The translations under genes and the position numbers were made by a program. Of a DNA stretch of 64,000 nt, positions 23,590 to 35,289 are shown one piece after another. The notes under the pieces were generated by a model. It was not told where the DNA came from. It saw only the letters and a list, made by a program, of their open reading frames with translations, and did no database searches. This stretch comes from Leuctra nigra. Lineage: Eukaryota > Arthropoda > Insecta > Plecoptera > Leuctridae. The DNA is taken from the NCBI GenBank assembly GCA_934045905.1, contig OW203767.1:22943073-23007072 (forward strand), given 5' to 3'. Within the stretch, counting starts at the first letter, position 1, and every line of letters starts with the position of its first letter.

Positions 23590-25330
23590 TTGTGTTTGTT
23601 GTAAAAGTAAAAAGAATTGTCAATTAAAATAATTCAAACAATTAAAAAATATTTTTATCTGGGCTCCCAAGGTTGCTATAGCATATAATACCTACCTATA
23701 TTTTACGCACAATAGTTCCATATTTTCATCAGACTAAGGTATTTACGGGTGATTTCCCAAAAGTCACGTTAAAATTATTTGTTTTATCTAAGACCTAAAC
23801 TAATGAGAGAAATTTTTCAAACCCTACAATATAATCTAAAATGCTTGACCAATTTTATTATCGGTCGTTTCCTAGATCATCATTTTAATTATCTTGCTTT
23901 TGACAAATTTTCTCTGAAATTAGTTGAAAATTAATTTAATTAACAACCGTCTACAGCAACAATTTGTCCATACACCATCTTGTCTTGAGCAAGATTTAGC
24001 GTCCCTCCATGACGAATTCTCCTCCAAAACGACCCTCTTTAGCCGCCTCCGTCGTTTCTCTTCGTTCCAATTCTATTAGCCAACTAAATTCATGACAAGT
24101 CATTAACATCAACGTCAAATCAAAACCAGATACAAATGATTCTTCATTTACAAGACGAACTTCAGTAACACCTAACTCTCAATCTAGATCCAGGAATGAC
24201 AGGCAAATGCCCAAAGCCATTGGCCCACCATCTGTTCAAGATGTGTGTTCCAAAACACTTCAGGAAATAAGAAACTATAAGTTGAAATTGAAACGCCATT
24301 GTTATAAAGTTGATTAATTATATTTTGTCGACGTGGTGGGGGACGGATTGTTTGGAACTAAGGAAGGATGAAGTCTGAACCAAGATGGCTGCAAGGCCTA
24401 GCGTGATTCTACGAAATTACCCCCTAATATTGAGTTAATTACTCAATTAGTCGACAAGGTGGTCCTTTTGATACCGCCTTGGTGTTCGAAAAGGTGGTCG
24501 AAAGTGAGATAATAATGATTGTAGAGGATGGATTGGGATGATTGAGGAATACAAGTGAATGTGGTTGCTGTTTTTATTGATTCTCATGGTTCTGATAAAT
24601 ACTTTTGTCATCGTCGACTCGTGTATCATCAATAAATGTTTAATTTCAGTCTAGTCTAAAAATCAAGATGTATAGGTATATTTGTGTGCAAGAAATGAAA
24701 TAAATATTGTAACTTTTTCTTCAAGATAATTACTAATAACACCTACAGAGAAAATCCTGTTTCTGTACACTTTCGAAATTTAATATATTTGTTAAAAATA
24801 TGACCTTTCGGTTTAGTAAAACGTGTGAAATTGTATGTTTTAAGTTGCCAATTAAATTATCTTTTATTATATCGATGTTTCGTCAAAAAATTTGGTATAT
24901 TATAATTAAGATTATGCCCATGATAATTCAGTTTTACGTCGAATATCATATTGTACCTATTTTTTTTCAACAGAAGCACCAAAATGGAGATGTAATTTTT
25001 AAAACTTATGCTAATTCCTTATCATCCGCATTTTCTTCCAGTTAAGATGATAGAAAAGCTATAACTCTTCGATGGTCCACCCAATCAACTCTATATTCTC
25101 TACTTTACATCCTCACAAACAAAATTAGACTCCTCAATAGATTAAGATATCAATCAATCCATCTTATCTCAAACAATCTTCAATCGCAACACCTCCGCAG
25201 CATCCACAGAGAACCACACATCTCATAGATTATCTCCTCAAGATTCGTGCGTGTAGAATAGAGAAGCTAGTTAGTGCCGGCGACCGCACTGTAAGATACC
25301 AATAGATTAGTCAAGAAGTGAACTATTGCT
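23590..25330. other. Gene-free interval
   Basis: AT-rich with a slightly GC-richer stretch at 23990-24260. No exon, RNA or element boundary could be supported. Confidence 0.4.
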
Positions 25331-25339
25331 TCGGGCGAC

Positions 25340-25600
25340 ATGAAGCCCACCAAGGCAGTCGAGAAGGCGTTGGAAAATACTCTTCACCTCACACGTGGTC
25401 TTCAAGAAACTTCTCATCGGCCACGGAACCAAATCCTCGGCACGAACTACGATTACCTACACGACAAGATGCAATACACGATACAAGACAAAAGATTTTT
25501 CAGACGTATAAAAAAATGTACCGAAATGATAAAGATACCGGCAATTAGGTTATGTACACGGATTTTATTAAAATCATGTCCTGGTTTTTGTCTTTGGTAA
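25340..25600 (+). CDS. Candidate small exon or ORF, unidentified (86 codons)
   Basis: The ATG at 25340 has a fair context (GACATGAAG) and opens a frame rich in charged residues (MKPTKAVEKALENTLHLTR, RRIKKCTEMIK). The first 150 bases are less AT-rich than the surroundings. The C-terminal third is hydrophobic and low in information, so a real exon might end earlier near a GT. No domain is recognised and no upstream promoter is clear. Could be chance. Confidence 0.2.
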   Translation: MKPTKAVEKALENTLHLTRGLQETSHRPRNQILGTNYDYLHDKMQYTIQDKRFFRRIKKCTEMIKIPAIRLCTRILLKSCPGFCLW

Positions 25601-25967
25601 AAATCATTTGTGATACGTGATATTTTGACGTGTCGTTTTTTGATTTTTGCGACTTGTGAGGTCTGGGAAAATTGAAGGTGGAAATTAGTTTCCCGTCAAA
25701 ATGAGTGAGTTGCTCTTGGATGATGGGAAGAGAGGTGGCGGACTGTTAGGATAAATTGATCTCATTATAATACCTCCCAGAGACCAGATGAAATATAGCT
25801 GGTGTCAGCTGGTGTCGGGGTAAAGAGGGGCGCCATATTGGATAAATAGTTGAGGAGAAATGGCGTGGATGATGTGATGAGGGTTGGGGGAGGGAAATGT
25901 GATGTTGGTTGATTGTGATTATGTTTTCTAGTGACAAATTTGTTGTAATGAATGAATCAGAGCTCAA

Positions 25968-26678
25968 ATTAAGTTAGTGTTTTTTGGGGGGACAGGGGCC
26001 GCAGCCCCTCTCTTCAAAAATTGTATATATTACAAATAAAGTCAAATCGAAATGCTCACATTATCGGGAATTATCAAAATAAAGAACCACATCCAATGTT
26101 TGAATTTACGTCAATCCAAATTTATTCAGAAAAGTAGTATAAAAAAGATACCTTTGCAAATGTAGGAGTATAAAGTGATTTAGAGCCTTATCTTTGGTAT
26201 AAAAATAAAATAATTATGTCCACATGCAATTGTTATCTTTTGCGTCCTGTAACTTTTAACGTTAGATATGAGAGTTCGATTCCAATTCACTATTAAAACA
26301 ATGTGATTCGAATCAGATGATAAGATGCTAATCAAGGATGTAGTATTTTAATCTGTAGCCGATTTATTTGCAATGGGATGCGCTATTTCCTGTCGTTTAG
26401 TTAAGGTGAAGGACCACCAATATTACCTCCGACATTTTTCAGATTGTAGCCCTATAGATGATATCAATTATGTCGAACCAACAAAGTTATATACATTTTT
26501 TTAATATTTAATTTAGAAGCTATGAGCGGTTATATGTGTCCCTGTTAATTTTTTTAAACATATGCAATCATTAAAAGCATTTTTATTTAAAATAATCCTG
26601 TTATATCAAAACAGTTGTTTGGATTGCATGAGGTTGGGCTACAAAATTGTTGTAAAAATGTCCACAATAAAAAAATTA
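25968..26678. other. Gene-free AT-rich interval
   Basis: No gene seen. A short GC-rich patch GGGGGGACAGGGGCCGCAG sits near 25986. Confidence 0.4.
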
Positions 26679-27640
26679 CTAGGAAAACGCTCAGTGTAAC
26701 GCGGTAATGAACGAGCACGGGTACGTGCAAGTTCTCGAACCGGAAATGCGTACACAACACACAGAAAACATATACATCCATTTTACATTGAAATATGATC
26801 CACTCGATCAACATAAAAGTATGCTTTTCATCGAAACTTGAAAATAGCATCTAAGCACCCTGGTACATAGCAATTCAGATTCAATGGGCTTCCAAACTCC
26901 AAGCTAGAATAGAGCGTGCCACCGACGATCATACCTGGTTGCTATGGTAACAGTCAAATGTTGTTGAGAGGTTGCTACTTTATCTGAATTGAAAACAAAA
27001 GAAGTAGTTTAACAATAAAGTGATCTTCCAGTATAAAAAGTAAGTAATTGAAACTATGTCTTTATTTAATAAGTACATATTACATTTTAAAACAATTACC
27101 TTCGCTCCGAACACAACTGAGCTTGACATTATAGTTATAAGTGAGCTGTCATCTATATGTCATGACGCATGCGTGGAAGGAAAAAGGAACAATTCTCCCT
27201 AGCGCTCCGTATAGTGAGAGCAAATGGCAGCGTGGAAGCCCATTCAATTGGCACTGGAAAACATTCATTTCGATACTTTATTCCTGACAGCTATTAAAAA
27301 TGTCAATAAGTTCATACGTTCTTAACTGATTGTGATGAAAATTTGTAAAATAATAGACAATGTTGGTCTTAATGATCATGCAAAATATGAGTTTGCTCAG
27401 ATTTATCGAAGACCATTTTAATTTTTCAGCCTATCAGGAGATGCTTATTTAAATTTTAACCAGTAAATGGATTTCAAAAAATGAGGGTCTGCAAACAGAA
27501 AAGGTTGTCTCTACATGTGTGCAAAATTTCAGCTCGATCGAAGAAAAACTGTGACCTGTACAGCCTCACCCAACAGAAAAAAAACAAAAACAGAGGTTCG
27601 TGCCAAAAGAGCCAAAAGGAGACGCTCGCTTCGCTCGCTC
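26679..27640 (-). mobile_element. Dispersed element family X, copy B (962 bp)
   Basis: Has both ends of the family (CTAGGAAAACGCTC; CGCTCGCTTCGCTCGCTC) and the internal blocks CAGCCTATCAGGAGATG and GGTTGTCTCTACATGTGTG. Bases 26860-27250 differ from copies A and C, suggesting an internal replacement or a nested insertion. The base following CTAG on the minus strand is T, as in the other copies. Confidence 0.6.
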
Positions 27641-28030
27641 AACAATACATTTATTTCATACATCGTAAATTTTATTTGTATTTTTTATTTGGGCATTTTT
27701 ATTGGGACTATTATTGGCACATTTTATTGGAACATAACTGGCTTTGTCAATTCTATTCATCAGATACAAATTTTTAACATGCATAAATATGCAGACTTAT
27801 TAGTGCACAAAACTTACACAAATACGAAAAAATACAATAAAATGAAAACATATTGAATAAAAATTAATAAGTGAATATGACCAAATAATTGTACTAATAA
27901 TACTGAATTATTCATTCTGTAATATGGATGAAGTAATGACAACTTGTGTAGGAGGAAAGATCAAGTTGATAAATAATATTTCAGCACTTTGTTTATCTGT
28001 CAAGTACTTGACAACGTCGTTTTAGTTCAA

Positions 28031-28063
28031 TATAAAAGACTGATCTCTCGGCACTGCAACTAA
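28031..28063 (+). promoter_or_regulatory. TATA-box core promoter of the CBM14 gene
   Basis: TATAAAAG at 28031 lies 86 bases before the start codon at 28117. An initiator-like GCACTG is near 28051, so transcription probably starts between about 28053 and 28063, giving a 5' UTR of about 55-65 bases. Confidence 0.6.
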
Positions 28064-28116
28064 GTCTGGAGCTGGTTAAAGTCACTTGGCAAGCAGAAGT
28101 GGTCATCCCATCCAAA

Positions 28117-31100
28117 ATGAAGGGTAAGTCACAAAAATATTGATAATCAAGAGTCAGAATACAATCAAATGTACCATATCAATCTCATTTCGACTCTTTT
28201 GGCTGAGATATCTGATTTTATTTCTGGGCATAGATCATACCGTTTCTCTGAACAAGCTGAATATTTCAAAATGTAATGATCGCTTCGCTTGTTTGATTAC
28301 TTTTAAACAAATCCTTTGATTCGGTGAAATATAAAATAATATTTTATGATTGGTTAAAAAATCGAATCATATGATTAAGATAAATTTTGCTATTTCATGA
28401 CCACTCTATACCCATTACAAATCCCCCCCCCCTGTCATTCTTTGATCTGCATAAAGAGCCATAATTAATTAAGTATAACCACTGATCAATAATATATGGG
28501 CACTGATCATTTTGCACCTCCCATACAATAGTTACTATAATTATTGTTGGAATTATAAAAAAATCCGCATTCAGCTTGTGGTGGTCAATTAAAGAACTCA
28601 CAGTATAACTACCAAGTTTGAAGCCTTTCGTAATAAAAAATGGGATTGTGTCCCCTATAACTAAATTCACGCACATTATTTCTGCAACCCAGCGGTAAGG
28701 GCGGATGTTAATTTCAAAGATTCTTGAGGTGTGCTGATCAACCAGTATAATTCATTCTTCATTCAATCATATTTGTAATGGTGACATGAGTCATTGTGTA
28801 AGAGAATACTTCAATATTTGTAACTGTATTTGTTGACATCAGTCAAATGGCAATCAAAAACATTGATTCGAGAAGTGTGCACCGCAAAAACGACATAATG
28901 GACTTCCGCCCTTCTACCTCTGAGATATACTCTGACATATTTTGGGACGTGATTTTATCTTGGTTTACCAAAGGCCCTTACTGACTGGATCTCCTGAGTT
29001 TTCTGATAAGAGTTTTCAATCTATCATCACATTTGTTATTATACCTGAGTAATTTCCAATGTTGAATTCCATAAATACCTTTACTTTTTATATCCAAATC
29101 TGGATGAGAAAGTGCGAATGAGTGTTTTTGTCTCGTCTTGAACTATTGTTTCAAATATAAGTAATAAGTCATTGTACTAATTAGCATATCAGTAGGTACG
29201 TTAGTATAAGCATGTATAAGTAATATTACTTGGACAGGAAACTCAGTGGATTGATTGATTGATTAATAGGGTTTAACGGCGCGTCAACGACGAGGTTATA
29301 GGTATTGCGCACATTAATTATTTTACTTTAAACTTTGTTGAATTAAGTGGAGGACATTGGGAGGGGGTTGACCTAACGGGCCCGATCCGGGGGAGTCCAG
29401 CACTGGTAGGAAGGCCAGGCCGGAATGGGGACGGACCGGGGGGTGTGAGGATTCGGGCCGGCGGAGCCCGATTTCAGGGGGATCACCATCTCGAGGGGGA
29501 AGGCCGGCCCGATGGGGACCGCAAATTCAAGGGAGGACATGGTTAGGCCGACCCTGGCTGCTCTTTGTCTGGGTCTCACCACTGACCTGTCCGGCATGGG
29601 TAGCCCTTACACATGAGCATATGCTCGCCGGCGTAGCTGCAATGGATCGTTGGCCAACACAAACCCCACCACCACGATAAGGTGGCAGCCGTCGGTGGGG
29701 GAAACCAGTGGATGCGGTCAATAAATATATAAAAATATGATTTGATTATAAAACATTCCTCATAGTGATACAATTATTACTACTGAATATTCGAAACGTG
29801 AGTACAAAGATTGTTATCAATGAAATGAGAGGCACATACTAGAGTGAGACAAGGAGATCGCTTGGACTAACTTCTGATGGTGGGATCTAACATTATTCAG
29901 CCAATCAAATTAATTAGCTATGCATTAATTTTTTTGTTTTGCCAAGTGTACATCGTCACTTGTGGAAACAACTCTTTCAAACAATGTAAAATGACGTCCG
30001 TATTTCTTCAGTTTCACTTTTAAGTCTCGTCATCTCTGAGATCACCGCCTTGCTGATTGTCACTGCCACTGCCGAAGTCCCAGACTGCTCAGCCGACATC
30101 GCCTTCATCGCACACCCTACTGACTGCACCCGCTACTTCGCCTGCAGCAATGGAGTGGCGATCCTACGGAAATGTCCCACCAACCTCTGGTGGAATCCTA
30201 ACCTCAACGTCTGCGACTGGCCGGCAGATTCTGGATGCACAGCCACATGCTCTGGAGATGTCGACTTCATCCCGCACCCCACTGAATGCAACCTCTATTA
30301 TGTGTGTTCCGGTGGGGAAGCGATCCTTCGGGAATGCTCGCAAGACCGTTGGTGGAGTCCCAGCTCGAAGAAATGCGACTGGCCATCATATTCTGGATGT
30401 ACAGCCATGTGCTCGAGCGGTGAAACATTCTTTCCACATCCCACTCATTGCGGCCAATATTTCACTTGCATCGGTGGAGAGTCGTTCCTAAATACGTGCC
30501 CAGAAAAATTTTGGTGGAATCCCAATTTGAATACATGTGACTTGCCATCAGATTCTGGATGTAAGGCGATTTGCTGGAGTGGTGCACCAGCATTCGTCCC
30601 TCACCCCACTGACTGCAACCTCTATTTCACGTGCATCCATGGAGAGCCGTTACTTAGCAAGTGTCCGGAATATTTTTGGTATAGTTCCTCTTTTCGTAAA
30701 TGTGTCTGGTCATCGGATTCTGGATGTAACGCGGAATGTAACAGTACTACGGCGTACTTCGCACATCCCACGGATTGTAACAGCTATTTTTGGTGCAGAT
30801 ATGGGCGAGGGAATTTGCAGAAATGTCAAGGTACCTGGTGGAATGATAACCTGAAAGCATGTGACTTGCCGTCGGAGTCTGGAAGTACATCGAAGTGCTC
30901 AAGTGCATCCGTCTTCCCCCATCCCAGTGACTGCACCCGCTATTTCGCATGCAACGCTAATGGGGAGGCGATTATGAAGGAATGCCCCGACGACCTCTTT
31001 TGGAATCCCGAGCTGAATGCATGTGACTTTCCGTCGGATTCTGGATGCACAGCGACGTGCTCGAGTGGTGGACCATACGTCCCCCATCCCACTGACTGCA

Positions 31101-31243
31101 CCCGCTATTTCACATGCAACGCTAATGGGGAGGCGATTATGAAGCAATGCCCGGACTACCTCTGGTGGAATCCGAACAAAAATGAATGCGACTGGCCGTC
31201 AGATTCTGGATGTACAGCAGGATCGGCCATGTTCACAAATTAA
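28117..31243 (+). CDS. Secreted protein with seven peritrophin-A (CBM14) chitin-binding domains, two exons
   Basis: Exon 1 codes only MK plus one base (28117-28123, donor AAGG|GTAAGT). Exon 2 runs from 30012 (acceptor TTTCTTCAG) to TAA at 31243. Joined, they give 412 residues beginning MKVSLLSLVISEITALLIVT, a signal peptide probably cut near residue 23. No ATG fits exon 2 alone, so the intron explains the start. Seven six-Cys CBM14 domains follow at about 28-78, 82-132, 136-186, 190-241, 245-294, 298-348 and 352-403, each with HPTDC, YFxC, WWNPN-like and DSGC motifs separated by three-residue linkers. Such proteins bind chitin in peritrophic matrix, cuticle or tracheal lining. Domain 5 ends SESGS, losing its sixth Cys. 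Domains 6 and 7 are almost identical in DNA, so they duplicated recently. No mucin linkers or enzyme domain. TATA promoter and poly(A) signals are present. Tissue of expression cannot be read from the sequence. Confidence 0.9.
28124..30011 (+). other. Intron 1 of the CBM14 gene
   Basis: GT at 28124 and AG at 30010-30011, 1,888 bases, in phase 1. It is AT-rich apart from a 10-base C run at 28423 and the GC-rich insertion at 29250-29720. The polypyrimidine tract before the acceptor is short (TATTTCTTCAG). Confidence 0.75.
29250..29720 (-). mobile_element. GC-rich repeat-like insertion, possible non-LTR retrotransposon fragment
   Basis: Roughly 370 GC-rich bases (29350-29715) sit abruptly in an AT-rich intron. 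They contain ACCGGCATGGGTAGCCCT-like and CCACGATAAGGTGGCAG stretches, the latter forming a small hairpin, a pattern I associate with widespread invertebrate retroelement 5' segments. Just left is GATTGATTGATTAATAGGG with GGCGCGTCAACGACGAGG, another repeat-like piece. No intact reverse-transcriptase frame. Class not determined. Confidence 0.4.
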
Positions 31244-31374
31244 TTATTATGTTGTTCAAAGAAGAAAGGCTAATGAAGACATCTGCCATTTTACGAATGT
31301 ATCGTTGAATGTTGAATGCTCTTTGTGCCTCACATATTAAATGTTACGATATACATGTCCCAGAGTCTTGAAGG

Positions 31375-31391
31375 AATAAAGGATTAATAAA
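31375..31391 (+). promoter_or_regulatory. Two AATAAA poly(A) signals of the CBM14 gene
   Basis: AATAAA at 31375-31380 and again at 31386-31391, about 130 bases after the stop codon. Cleavage is expected shortly after 31400. Confidence 0.7.
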
Positions 31392-31540
31392 CATACATCG
31401 TAGTCAATGTAATTTCAGTTGCATAACCTAAACGGTATTCTATGAAATCCCATATTTTTCTTCGTTAGAAATTAGGAAATCTCGAACTTATATTTTTAAA
31501 TGTGTTACCAGTACGTACAACCAACTTATCATAAAACAAT

Positions 31541-31745
31541 ATTTGAACGAAACGGATTGGCTGCATGCTGCCAATCCGTTTCGGTCAGGTTCCTTGAAAA
31601 TCAATCCTTTGTTATTATCAATGCAATCAGAGCACATCTACTAGAGGTAGATGACGAGTTATAGCATAGACTTCATCGGATGTTGCCATCACATTTTTTC
31701 AGCCAATCAATTTCTTTCAAATACCGTTTTCTCATTTGTTGAGTG
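31541..31745 (+). mobile_element. Copy 3 of the ~200-bp MITE family
   Basis: Starts ATTTGAACGAAACGGATTGG and ends near GTTGAGTG. This copy also has a local palindrome (GGATTGGC...GCCAATCC) just inside the left end that copy 1 lacks. Confidence 0.6.
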
Positions 31746-32300
31746 TACAGAAAACACTGATTGCCAAATAATAGCTATAACATTCACTCTGAAATACTTT
31801 CCAAGGTATTCGGTTTTCACGCTGCTCTCAAAGGTGTCAGACATAAAATCTGATATTTGAATCATCTCTCGCATATAACTCTGAGTCACTTGAACTTGTT
31901 TAGTATGCCAGTACGCATGCGTCTGCGTCAATGAGAAGGTAGTTACGCTGGAGGCTGAGAGTTCGACGCCAGAGGGAGTTGGCTCTCTGACGCGTGGTCT
32001 CAAGGTGGCAGCAAGAGGAGCGACGCAATGTCATCTGAGTGGAGGTGTGAGAGACAACTGGAGCGATGACGACTCGATGAGACGTTCTTTTGTCTTTATA
32101 GTTTTGAAGCAATTGAGATTACTAAGCTGATTCATACGAGACACTTGTGGTTGAGCAATGGTTATGATTGCGCAGAGTCACTTTGGTGACGATTTGTGAC
32201 TGCACATGTGCAGAAATAAGGTTGAATAAGTTGTTCAGTCAAGGTCTTGTGGAGCATTTGGGGCAGCGATTTATTTATTTAAATTTACAGTTATAAATAA
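31746..32300. other. Gene-free interval
   Basis: Bases 31900-32090 are GC-richer with GAGAGTTCGACGCCAGAGGG and a CGCATGCG palindrome. No exon or RNA gene could be supported. Confidence 0.35.
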
Positions 32301-32617
32301 ATCCCCATAAAACATTAGGTGTTAAAATACCAGCTATAGTCTCTTCAACTTAAAAAAAAAAGTAAAAAGTTTGCGCCAAGTCAATTCACTTTATTTTTAT
32401 AAACACAAAATAATTGGTGCATCGTTTATAAGTACAGACGTGAGGGCCAGAAAATATAAAACAATCCGCCAAGTCTTTTTTGATTTCAAAAATAATGATT
32501 GACTTGACCCATTGTTTAACATCACTATTCTCAGTGCTGTATGTTTAAGACTTCTTATTTTTTATAGGTGAAGAGACTATAGGCTGATATTTTTTCCCGG
32601 AGTGTTTTTATGGGGAT
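32301..32617. mobile_element. MITE of the TACCAGC/GCCAAGTC family (317 bp)
   Basis: ATCCCCATAAAA at the left is matched inverted at the right (TTTTTATGGGGAT). Inside, GTCTCTTCAACTT pairs with GGTGAAGAGAC, and AAAATACCAGC with a GCTGATATTTTT variant. Internal GCCAAGTC motifs occur twice. The arms are diverged relatives of the 33946-35066 element. Confidence 0.6.
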
Positions 32618-32732
32618 TATCTGTTTTATACAATGGCTTTTAAAATTGAACGCAAATAAATTTTTGCTTGGAAATTTAATTAAAAAAATAGGAATCAGCA
32701 AATATTTACTCATCGTCATAAAAGCGACTATC

Positions 32733-32766
32733 TAGTGGAGCGGTCGCTCCACCCAGCCAAGTCGTA
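32733..32766. repeat. 34-bp dispersed motif with GGAGCG/CGCTCC palindrome
   Basis: CTAGTGGAGCGGTCGCTCC followed by ACCCAGCCAAGTC is repeated in inverted orientation at 55305-55338 with one or two changes. The AGCCAAGTC tail is also the core of the neighbouring TIR family. Confidence 0.65.
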
Positions 32767-33039
32767 CCGTACACTCACACTCACTCAACATACCGTAAAT
32801 GACTAATAAACTGAGGAGCAGACCAACCACTTTTACTGTAAGCAACAACATGGCATTTTCGGCCTACTGGATCTTAAAATTGGAAAATCTCACATTGTTG
32901 CGATATATCTTAATTTCGAGCTATGGCCCACCCCACTACATATACCAAATTAGGGAACAATATGTTATGCCGTTTGCGAGCTAGAGGGCCGAGAAAACAG
33001 TGAAATTACACCACTTTCTGATTCTGATGATGATATCAG

Positions 33040-33860
33040 GAAACGTTGCTATCACCGCCACAGCCTAAACGGCTAAACCGATCGACCTGAAACTTTTACC
33101 ACATATGCACTTTTGGCGTCTGAGGTGCCTTTTTATAAAACCAACCGGAAGCCGCCATTTTGAAACCGGAAGTGACGTCATAACTCAAAAACGTCTGGAC
33201 CGATTAGAACGAAATTAGCGCCATTCGATTTAGATGGTCATCTTTATGAAGTATCAATAAAAAAAATATTATTTTCTTATTTTCTAAACCGGAAGTGACG
33301 TCATAAATACGCAATATTTAACTTATTTCAACAAATTATACTTAAAATACGTACATAATTAACTTACATTGTAACATAGACAATACAATTTATATATTCA
33401 AGGTAGCAGTGTTCTCGGCCGCCATTCCTGAAACCGGAAGTGACGTCATATATCTAAAACGCCTGTACCGATTGCAACTGAACTAGCTCCTGCGTATTCA
33501 TTCTGCTATTTATTTGAAAAATCAATTGTAAAAATGAATAAATAAATTAATGGTACCGGAAATGGCGGCAGGAACCACTAAATGAAACCGGAAGTGACGT
33601 CATATATTACAAACGGCATGACCGATTTTACGGAAATATAGGGATTAGGAATTCAGATGGTCGTTCATGAAGGTATCAACTAGATAAAACTAGGTTGTTT
33701 TCTTATTACCTATACCGGAATTCGGCCGCTATTTCAAAACCGGAAGTGACGTCATGTATCGAAAACGGCTGGATCGATTATAACGAAACTTAAGCTATTC
33801 TTCTTGGATAATCATTGTCATCTTATACCAAACGCAACTTTTCATAGTAACCAAATCGGT
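33040..33860. repeat. Degenerate tandem array around ACCGGAAGTGACGTCAT
   Basis: The 17-mer ACCGGAAGTGACGTCAT occurs exactly five times, at 33165, 33298, 33433, 33587 and 33739 (spacings 133, 135, 154 and 152). Most copies are preceded by GCCATTTTGAAA-like sequence and followed by a CGGCTGGACCGATT-like segment, so the underlying unit is about 130-155 bp and much diverged except for the 17-mer. The 17-mer joins an ETS-type CCGGAAGT with a CRE TGACGTCA. Confidence 0.75.
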
Positions 33861-33945
33861 TGAGGCGTATTTTTTTAAAGAAATTAGTCCCTGCTCGGAC
33901 ATGTGCTACAAGCTGTATGTATAAACTAACAAAAGAAGTGATATG

Positions 33946-35066
33946 CCAGAAAAAACACTCCGTGTAAAAATACCAGCCAAGTCTCTTTAACTATAAAAAA
34001 AAATAGAAGAAATCTAAAAATTCAGCACTGAAAAGGAGTGATATCAAAAAAGGAGCCAAGTCAACGAATTTTCCAAATTTTAATCGTACCATTGAAATAA
34101 AAATATCAACCCCCGAGAAATACTTAAAAAAAGGACTTGGCGCATCGTTTTTTTAAAGACATTTTTCTATTCTTAAGCTTAAGCCACTCACATACTACGT
34201 AGTTCAGAAATGCCTAGAAAAATTGGGACAAAACTTTCAAATTAAATATTGAACATTCTGTAAAATATTTTAAATTTAAATATAAGTACGCAAAGAAACA
34301 TAGCATTGTCTTACAAGCAATAAATACAGAACAGTTGTGTTTGTGATTGGTAGGTACCTATAGTTTTGTGGGTACATCAACATACCTACTACAGCATTAT
34401 ACTTGGAACCTTCTCGCCGTGTAATTAATTGCTATTAATTAACATTTTATACCAAAAAAATTCATAAATTACATAACGTATTACTTTAGATAAAAATCTA
34501 GTCAGTAATTATTTGAGCAGCATGGCTCAGTGCACTAGTCACTTATACAAATCTCATTGACGGCCTTCTTGTAATGAGCGCTTTCGCTATTTCCCTCAGT
34601 CACGATATTGAGAAGTATGATTGATTAATATGACCCTAGAAATAGTGGCAATAACGAATAGACTAGGCCGCTTCCGTTTATTCGTTATTCGTTTATCCGT
34701 TTATTTCCTCTGAATATTGACAAAATACCAAAACTGCCAGTAGGTAAGAGTACTAGTTATATTAAAACGTAGTATGATTCGTCGATAATGAATGTGATAT
34801 ACTCAGGAAAATATACTTGTAGAGTTCTTCCTATACTTTTAGGATAGAAAAGTGTCTTTAAAAAAACGATGCGCCAAGTCCTTTTTTTAAGTATTTCTCG
34901 GGGGTTGATATTTTTATTTCAATGGTACGATTAAAATTTGGAAAATTCGTTGACTTGGCTCCTTTTTTGATATCACTCCTTTTCAGTGCTGAATTTTTAG
35001 ATTTCTTCTATTTTTTTATAGTTAAAGAGACTTGGCTGGTATTTTTACACGGAGTGTTTTTTCTGG
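33946..35066. mobile_element. Foldback element with ~230-bp TIRs (1,121 bp)
   Basis: Arms 33946-34178 and 34840-35066 are inverted repeats, nearly identical over blocks such as CCAGAAAAAACACTCCGTG, GGAGCCAAGTCAACGAATTT and GGACTTGGCGCATCG. The ~660-bp interior has no transposase. No target duplication was recognised. A third copy of the left arm is at 63788-64000, and a diverged relative is at 32301-32617. Confidence 0.75.
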
Positions 35067-35289
35067 TTGGTATTACAGGTAAGGATTATAAAAAGCGAAT
35101 TATTTTAGGAAGCCATAAGATTTCATGTCGAGGACCGACTTTCAAATAAAAATATCTCGGACTCAACACGACATCTATTTTGAACTTGTCCGGATTGTGT
35201 AGATTGATAATATGAACAAGTATCGAACTAATAGCTCAATCAGAAGACATGAACTTACACAAGTGCACCATGCTATTGGCTTATAGATG

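Noticed and set aside
27481..27856. Open frames of 98 and 113 codons
   Set aside because: They lie at and across the end of dispersed family X copy B; the other copies do not keep the frame.
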